NCBI GenBank assembly: GCA_030693155.1
Contig: JAUYBJ010000077.1
Coordinates: 1-46,435 of the forward strand
DNA length: 46,435 nucleotides
Reading direction: 5' to 3'
From: Methylococcales bacterium
GTDB lineage: Bacteria > Pseudomonadota > Gammaproteobacteria > Methylococcales > Methylomonadaceae
Positions 43,095 to 46,435 of the stretch are shown piece after piece. How positions within the stretch are numbered: the first letter of the stretch is position 1; the number at the start of each line of letters is the position of its first letter. The notes below the pieces were generated by a model, which was not told the origin of the DNA, searched no databases, and saw only the letters and a list, made by a program, of their open reading frames with translations. A program made the translations under genes and the position numbers.

Positions 43095-45167
43095 GTGAAT
43101 CCTATTAGGCAAGAATTTCAGTACGGCGACCACAAAATCACGCTAGAAACAGGTGAAATTGCACGTCAAGCAGACGGCGCAGTCATGATTGATGTAGACG
43201 GTACATCATTACTTGTTACAGTTGTTGGTAAAAAAGAACCCGCTGGCGGCGATTTTTTCCCTTTAACGGTCAATTATCAAGAAAAAGCCTACGCGGCAGG
43301 TAAAATCCCCGGTGGGTTTTTCAAACGCGAAGGCAGACCAAGCGAACAAGAAACCTTAACCTCACGTTTGATTGATCGCCCGATACGCCCCTTATTCCCA
43401 GAAGGCTACACCCACGAAGTGCAAATTATTGCTACCGTGGTGTCGCTTAACCCAGAAGTTGATCCAGAAATTGCTGCCCTTTTAGGCGCATCTGCTGCCT
43501 TGGCAGTCTCTGGTTTACCCTTCAATGGCCCAATCGGCGCAGCGTGTGTCGGTTATAAAGACGGCGAATATTTATTAAATCCATCACCCGCTACCTTAAA
43601 AGAATCACAACTGACTTTAGTGGTTGCAGGTACAGCGCAAGCCGTATTAATGGTGGAATCAGAAGCCGCTGGTTTATCAGAAGAAGTCATGCTGGGTGCA
43701 GTATTGTTCGGTCATGAACAAATGCAAACCGCCATTAACGCAATCAATGAATTTGCCGCTGCCGCAGGTTGTGGCGTAGTTGAATGGGTTGCCCCTGAAA
43801 CCAATGCCGAACTAAAACAATTAGTTGCCGAAGCCGTAGAAGCTGATATTAAACAAGCCTACACCATCGCAGAAAAATTAGTTCGCCAAGAACACTTAAA
43901 AGGCATTCGTAACGCCGTCGTCGAAAAATTATCAGTCAATTACGCTGAAAATGACATCCGTGGCATTATTGAACACCTTGAATACAGCATCGTACGTCAA
44001 GCGGTATTAGACGGTCATCGTATTGACGGTCGCGCCTTAGATTCAGTCAGACCAATCAGCATCCGTACAGGTGTATTACCCAGAACCCACGGTTCAGCGT
44101 TATTCACACGCGGCGAAACCCAAGCCCTCGTCGTTGCCACCTTAGGCACACAACGCGATGCACAAATTATTGATGCACTGGCTGGCGAATACAAAGAACC
44201 GTTCATGCTGCATTACAACTTCCCTCCGTACAGCGTAGGCGAAACAGGTTTTGTCGGTTCACCAAAACGCCGTGAAATCGGTCATGGTCGTTTGGCAAAA
44301 CGCGGTATTCTTGCCGTATTGCCAAACATGGAAGAATTTCCTTACACCATCCGCGTCGTATCAGAAATTACCGAATCCAACGGCTCCAGCTCAATGGCTT
44401 CCGTGTGCGGCAGCAGCTTGGCATTAATGGATGCGGGCGTACCCATCAGCACACCTGTTGCAGGTATCGCAATGGGCTTGATTAAAGAAGGCGACAGCTT
44501 TGCCGTATTATCCGACATCATGGGCGATGAAGATCACCTTGGCGACATGGATTTTAAAGTAGCAGGTTCAATCGACGGCATTACTGCTCTGCAAATGGAC
44601 ATCAAAATTGATGGTATCACCGCAGAAATCATGCAAACTGCACTAGCGCAAGCTAAAGTAGGTCGTCTGCACATCTTGGGCGAAATGAACAAAGCCTTGT
44701 CCGAAACCCGCAACCAAATGTCTGATTTTGCACCACGCATCATCACCTTCAAAATCGACCCAAGCAAAATCCGTGAAGTTATCGGCAAAGGCGGCGCAAC
44801 TATCCGCAGCATTACCGAGCAAACTGGCGCAAGCGTTGATTTAACTGATGACGGCGTTGTTAAAGTTGCCTCAGTTGATAAAGCCGCAGGTGAAGAAGCC
44901 CGCCGCTTAATCGAAGAAATCACCGCAGAAGTAGAAGTCGGTAAAATTTACGAAGGCAAAGTTGTCCGTTTAATGGACTTCGGCGCGTTCGTCACCATCC
45001 TACCCGGCAAAGACGGCTTGGTTCATATCTCACAAATCTCCGACGAACACGTTGACAAAGTCAGCGACCGTTTGAATGAAGGCGATGTCGTTAAAGTCAA
45101 AGTCTTGGAAATCGACCGTCAAGGTCGTGTGCGTTTAAGTATTAAAGAAGCTGAAAAAGAAGATTAA
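43095..45167 (+). CDS. pnp: polyribonucleotide nucleotidyltransferase
   Basis: 690 residues from a GTG start; 3'-5' phosphorolytic exoribonuclease, core of the RNA degradosome. Two RNase PH domains are visible (N-terminal with [20 protein letters not shown]-terminal with [15 protein letters not shown] and [17 protein letters not shown]), joined by a helical linker. The catalytic [13 protein letters not shown]-like stretch is read here as [17 protein letters not shown] ([15 protein letters not shown]) and S1 ([18 protein letters not shown]) domains end the protein. AAAGGAA lies about 12 bases before the start. A strong terminator follows. Confidence 0.97.
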   Translation: MNPIRQEFQYGDHKITLETGEIARQADGAVMIDVDGTSLLVTVVGKKEPAGGDFFPLTVNYQEKAYAAGKIPGGFFKREGRPSEQETLTSRLIDRPIRPLFPEGYTHEVQIIATVVSLNPEVDPEIAALLGASAALAVSGLPFNGPIGAACVGYKDGEYLLNPSPATLKESQLTLVVAGTAQAVLMVESEAAGLSEEVMLGAVLFGHEQMQTAINAINEFAAAAGCGVVEWVAPETNAELKQLVAEAVEADIKQAYTIAEKLVRQEHLKGIRNAVVEKLSVNYAENDIRGIIEHLEYSIVRQAVLDGHRIDGRALDSVRPISIRTGVLPRTHGSALFTRGETQALVVATLGTQRDAQIIDALAGEYKEPFMLHYNFPPYSVGETGFVGSPKRREIGHGRLAKRGILAVLPNMEEFPYTIRVVSEITESNGSSSMASVCGSSLALMDAGVPISTPVAGIAMGLIKEGDSFAVLSDIMGDEDHLGDMDFKVAGSIDGITALQMDIKIDGITAEIMQTALAQAKVGRLHILGEMNKALSETRNQMSDFAPRIITFKIDPSKIREVIGKGGATIRSITEQTGASVDLTDDGVVKVASVDKAAGEEARRLIEEITAEVEVGKIYEGKVVRLMDFGAFVTILPGKDGLVHISQISDEHVDKVSDRLNEGDVVKVKVLEIDRQGRVRLSIKEAEKED

Positions 45168-45190
45168 CATCATCTTTTAGCTCGGCAACG

Positions 45191-45217
45191 AAAAAGAGCC
45201 GCAAGGCTCTTTTTTTG
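45191..45217 (+). terminator. operon-end terminator
   Basis: AAAGAGCC-GCAA-GGCTCTTT followed by a long T-run, 24 bases after the pnp stop. Confidence 0.92.
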
Positions 45218-45269
45218 TTTTTATCGTTCCACGCTCCACCCCATACCGTGAACTATTCCGAGGTTATTG

Positions 45270-45466
45270 ATGCCAAAGAAAATCAGAGAGCTAATCAAAG
45301 AACTTGAACAAGCGGGTTTCGTCAATCGAGGCGAAAAAGGCAGTCACAGAAATTTCGTGCATCTAGTGTGGCAAAATTGATTGTTATTTCGGGACAAACT
45401 GGCGATGATGCGCAACGTTACCAAGAGAATGCAGTTAAAGCAGCGATAGAGGATTCAAAAAAATGA
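45270..45466 (+). pseudogene. frameshifted hicA toxin gene
   Basis: From the ATG at 45270 the reading gives a HicA-type start (PKKIRELIKELEQAGF, then GSHRNFVH). HicA is a small mRNA interferase whose active His lies in this GSHRxF motif, so the catalytic residue is still encoded. The frame is lost just after VH: CATCTAGTG appears where CATCCTAGT... would keep the frame. The rest (VAKLIVISGQTGDDAQRYQ...) continues in another frame to a TGA at 45464-45466, overlapping the hicB start. The span is one base short of a full frame, consistent with a single-base deletion. The truncated product would be about 36 residues. A sequencing error is also possible. Confidence 0.85.
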
Positions 45467-45702
45467 ACGAAGCCATCCATTATGTAAAAATTGTAGAGTG
45501 GTCAGAAGAAGACCACTGTTTTGTCGGTAGTTGCCCCGGTCTTTTTTACGGCGGCTGTCATGGCAGTGATGAAAAACAGGTTTTTGCTGAATTATGCACA
45601 ATAGTCGAAGAAACGATTGAACTGTATAAACAAGAACACCACGCTTTACCGCCCACAACCGCAGGTAAAGACTACGCAAACAGAATGCTCAGTATTGCCT
45701 AA
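45463..45702 (+). CDS. HicB-like antitoxin
   Basis: 79 residues. The HicB fold is seen in HYVKIVEWSEEDHCFVGSCPGL, then GSDEKQVFAELCTIVEETIELY. It overlaps the broken hicA by four bases (ATGA). There is no DNA-binding tail beyond the short helical end, so it is the short HicB type. It neutralises HicA in intact systems; here its partner is frameshifted, so it may survive as an orphan or as an antidote to other HicA proteins. Confidence 0.85.
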   Translation: MNEAIHYVKIVEWSEEDHCFVGSCPGLFYGGCHGSDEKQVFAELCTIVEETIELYKQEHHALPPTTAGKDYANRMLSIA

Positions 45703-45713
45703 TAGGGTTCATA

Positions 45714-45882
45714 GTTCCCACGCTCCAGAGACTGTGAAAGTATTTATGTGGGAGAGGCTTTAGCCTCGTTTTCGAGGCTAAAGCATCTCCCACATTATAA
45801 TAAAAACAATGAGTTATGAAATTAACAAATAGCTTCATGGATTATTTTGATAATACTTTCACAGTCTCTGGAGCGTGGGAAC
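45714..45882. mobile_element. 169-bp MITE-like element with 31-bp perfect inverted ends
   Basis: The arm at 45714-45744 (begins GTTCCCACGCTCCAGAGACT) is the exact reverse complement of 45852-45882. Inside lies a second palindrome, about 45747-45794, with GGCTTTAGCCTCG and CGAGGCTAAAGC around TTTT and GTGGGAGA/TCTCCCAC. No coding capacity is seen. The right end abuts the remnant of a REP-associated transposase, a plausible mobilising source. Confidence 0.8.
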
Positions 45883-46119
45883 GATGAAATGGCGTTTTTT
45901 CGCAAGGCGCATAAAACGGATAAGGAATATCAATGCTGGGAAGAAGGCTCACACCCTCAGCTTATGCAAAATGCAGAAATATTGCGGCAGAAGTTGGACT
46001 ACAGTCATTTTAATCCTGTGAAACGGGGGTATGTCGATAAGCCTGAGCATTGGCGGTATTCTAGTGCTAGGAATTGCGCGGGCTTGGAGGGGTTGATGCC
46101 TGTTTTTATGGATTGGTAG
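45883..46119 (+). pseudogene. C-terminal remnant of RAYT (REP-associated tyrosine) transposase
   Basis: The frame gives KTDKEYQCWEEGSHPQ, then RQKLDYSHFNPVKRGYVDKP and EHWRYSSARN, the conserved C-terminal part of the Y1/RAYT (TnpA_REP) transposases. The N-terminal HUH and tyrosine catalytic part is missing; the coding remnant begins directly after the right inverted end of the 169-bp element. Not functional alone. RAYTs act on REP palindromes, many of which surround it. Confidence 0.8.
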
Positions 46120-46155
46120 TATGATGGATGTGTGGCGCGGCGTGCCTAGACTGCA

Positions 46156-46176
46156 TTCCCACGCGGCGCGTGGGAA
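46156..46176. repeat. short dispersed palindrome
   Basis: TTCCCACGC-GGC-GCGTGGGAA, a perfect 9-base stem sharing the GTTCCCACGC end of the 169-bp element. Lies after the RAYT remnant. Confidence 0.7.
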
Positions 46177-46210
46177 CGAGAACAATATTTACACTTAAAA
46201 TTAATAACTC

Positions 46211-46315
46211 ATGAAATTTCTAAAAATAGTATTTTTATTAACCTTAGTAATAAACCTCTCTGGATGTATTCATCCCATGGTAATTTCACCAGACCTAGGT
46301 TCTGTTGACATTTGA
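46211..46315 (+). pseudogene. lipoprotein gene cut off by IS element
   Basis: Starts with MKFLKIVFLLTLVINLSGC, a clear lipoprotein signal with lipobox LSGC (Cys19), then only 15 residues before a TGA. The last residues (SVDI) are read from the start of the IS-like element. The rest of the gene is beyond the insertion or lost. Function unknown. Confidence 0.6.
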
Positions 46316-46435
46316 AAGTTACATCCCCAAAACATGGTGATTTTGGGATGACATGAAAAATCGAATAGAACTGAGTGATGAAGAATGGCAAGCGATTTAT
46401 AGCGTGTTACTATTGAATCGACGGGTTTATGTAGG
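46298..46435 (+). mobile_element. IS5-like element, left end, partial
   Basis: The element seems to begin near GGTTCTGTTGACATTTGA (46298-46315) and runs off the window. It carries the beginning of a transposase gene at 46353. The exact left boundary is uncertain by a few bases; no target duplication can be checked. Confidence 0.6.
46353..46435 (+). CDS. IS5-family transposase, N-terminal part
   Basis: 27 codons at the window end: RIELSDEEWQAIYSVL then LLNRRVYVG. This is the opening of the DUF4096-type domain of IS5-like transposases ('L-S/T-D-E-E/Q-W...'), normally followed by a C-R-x-F...RTGxxWRxLP block that would lie beyond the window. It encodes DNA transposition and starts about 55 bases inside the element. 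Truncated by the window, not by mutation, as far as can be seen. Confidence 0.7.
   Translation, partial: MKNRIELSDEEWQAIYSVLLLNRRVYV

Overview
The window is a chromosomal segment of a gammaproteobacterium of moderate GC. The evidence is the gene order tRNA-fMet/rimP/nusA/infB/rbfA ... truB/rpsO/pnp, PilS/PilR- and PhoP/PhoQ-like two-component pairs, a MexAB-OprM-type efflux operon, and abundant REP-like palindromes. A methylotroph/methanotroph of the order Methylococcales is my best guess. It rests on the general flavour of the proteins and on a CopC-containing copper-type cluster, and no methane-oxidation gene is present to prove it.

Layout. 1-3524: an AT-rich accessory island with palindromic and tandem repeats, a PD-(D/E)XK nuclease-like protein, a TerD-domain fusion, a membrane protein and a divergent XRE regulator. 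3674-6235: rluC, a Gph-like HAD phosphatase and an SppA-type S49 protease in tight succession, facing a ZIP metal transporter. 7203-12891: a tripartite RND efflux operon, followed by a Gln/Asn-rich secreted protein and a PhoP/PhoQ-like pair. 15607-17528: a TetR regulator divergent from a beta-carbonic anhydrase with a candidate palindromic operator between them, then a small membrane protein. 17588-24273: nadE facing a minus-strand run of thyA, lgt, dedA-like, a methyltransferase and sucCD. 24392-27417: pilS-pilR. 27414-30170: minus-strand small exported proteins and a formylglycine-generating-enzyme-fold protein that lacks the expected catalytic cysteines. 30304-33774: an Asp-box lipoprotein, CopC, a second lipoprotein and a HupE/UreJ protein, probably one copper or metal handling operon. 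33843-34382: small PRC-barrel and envelope proteins.

34572-45217 is the conserved translation/transcription operon (metY-type tRNA-fMet, rimP, nusA, infB, rbfA, truB, rpsO, pnp). It is interrupted between rbfA and truB by an accessory island of about 1.9 kb. The island opens with a double palindrome and carries two small glycine-rich or hydrophobic proteins, a second copy of the XRE regulator from the left end, and a VapBC-type toxin-antitoxin pair. The two XRE genes are close paralogs. Each is transcribed away from small genes that include membrane-associated proteins, and their promoter regions share a conserved core at identical spacing. This is the best candidate here for an undescribed, multi-copy regulated cassette.

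45270-46435 is a scrap-yard of mobile and selfish DNA: a frameshifted hicA with intact hicB, a 169-bp element with perfect 31-bp inverted ends next to the C-terminal remnant of a REP-associated (RAYT) transposase, and a lipoprotein gene cut off by an IS5-like element that runs off the window.
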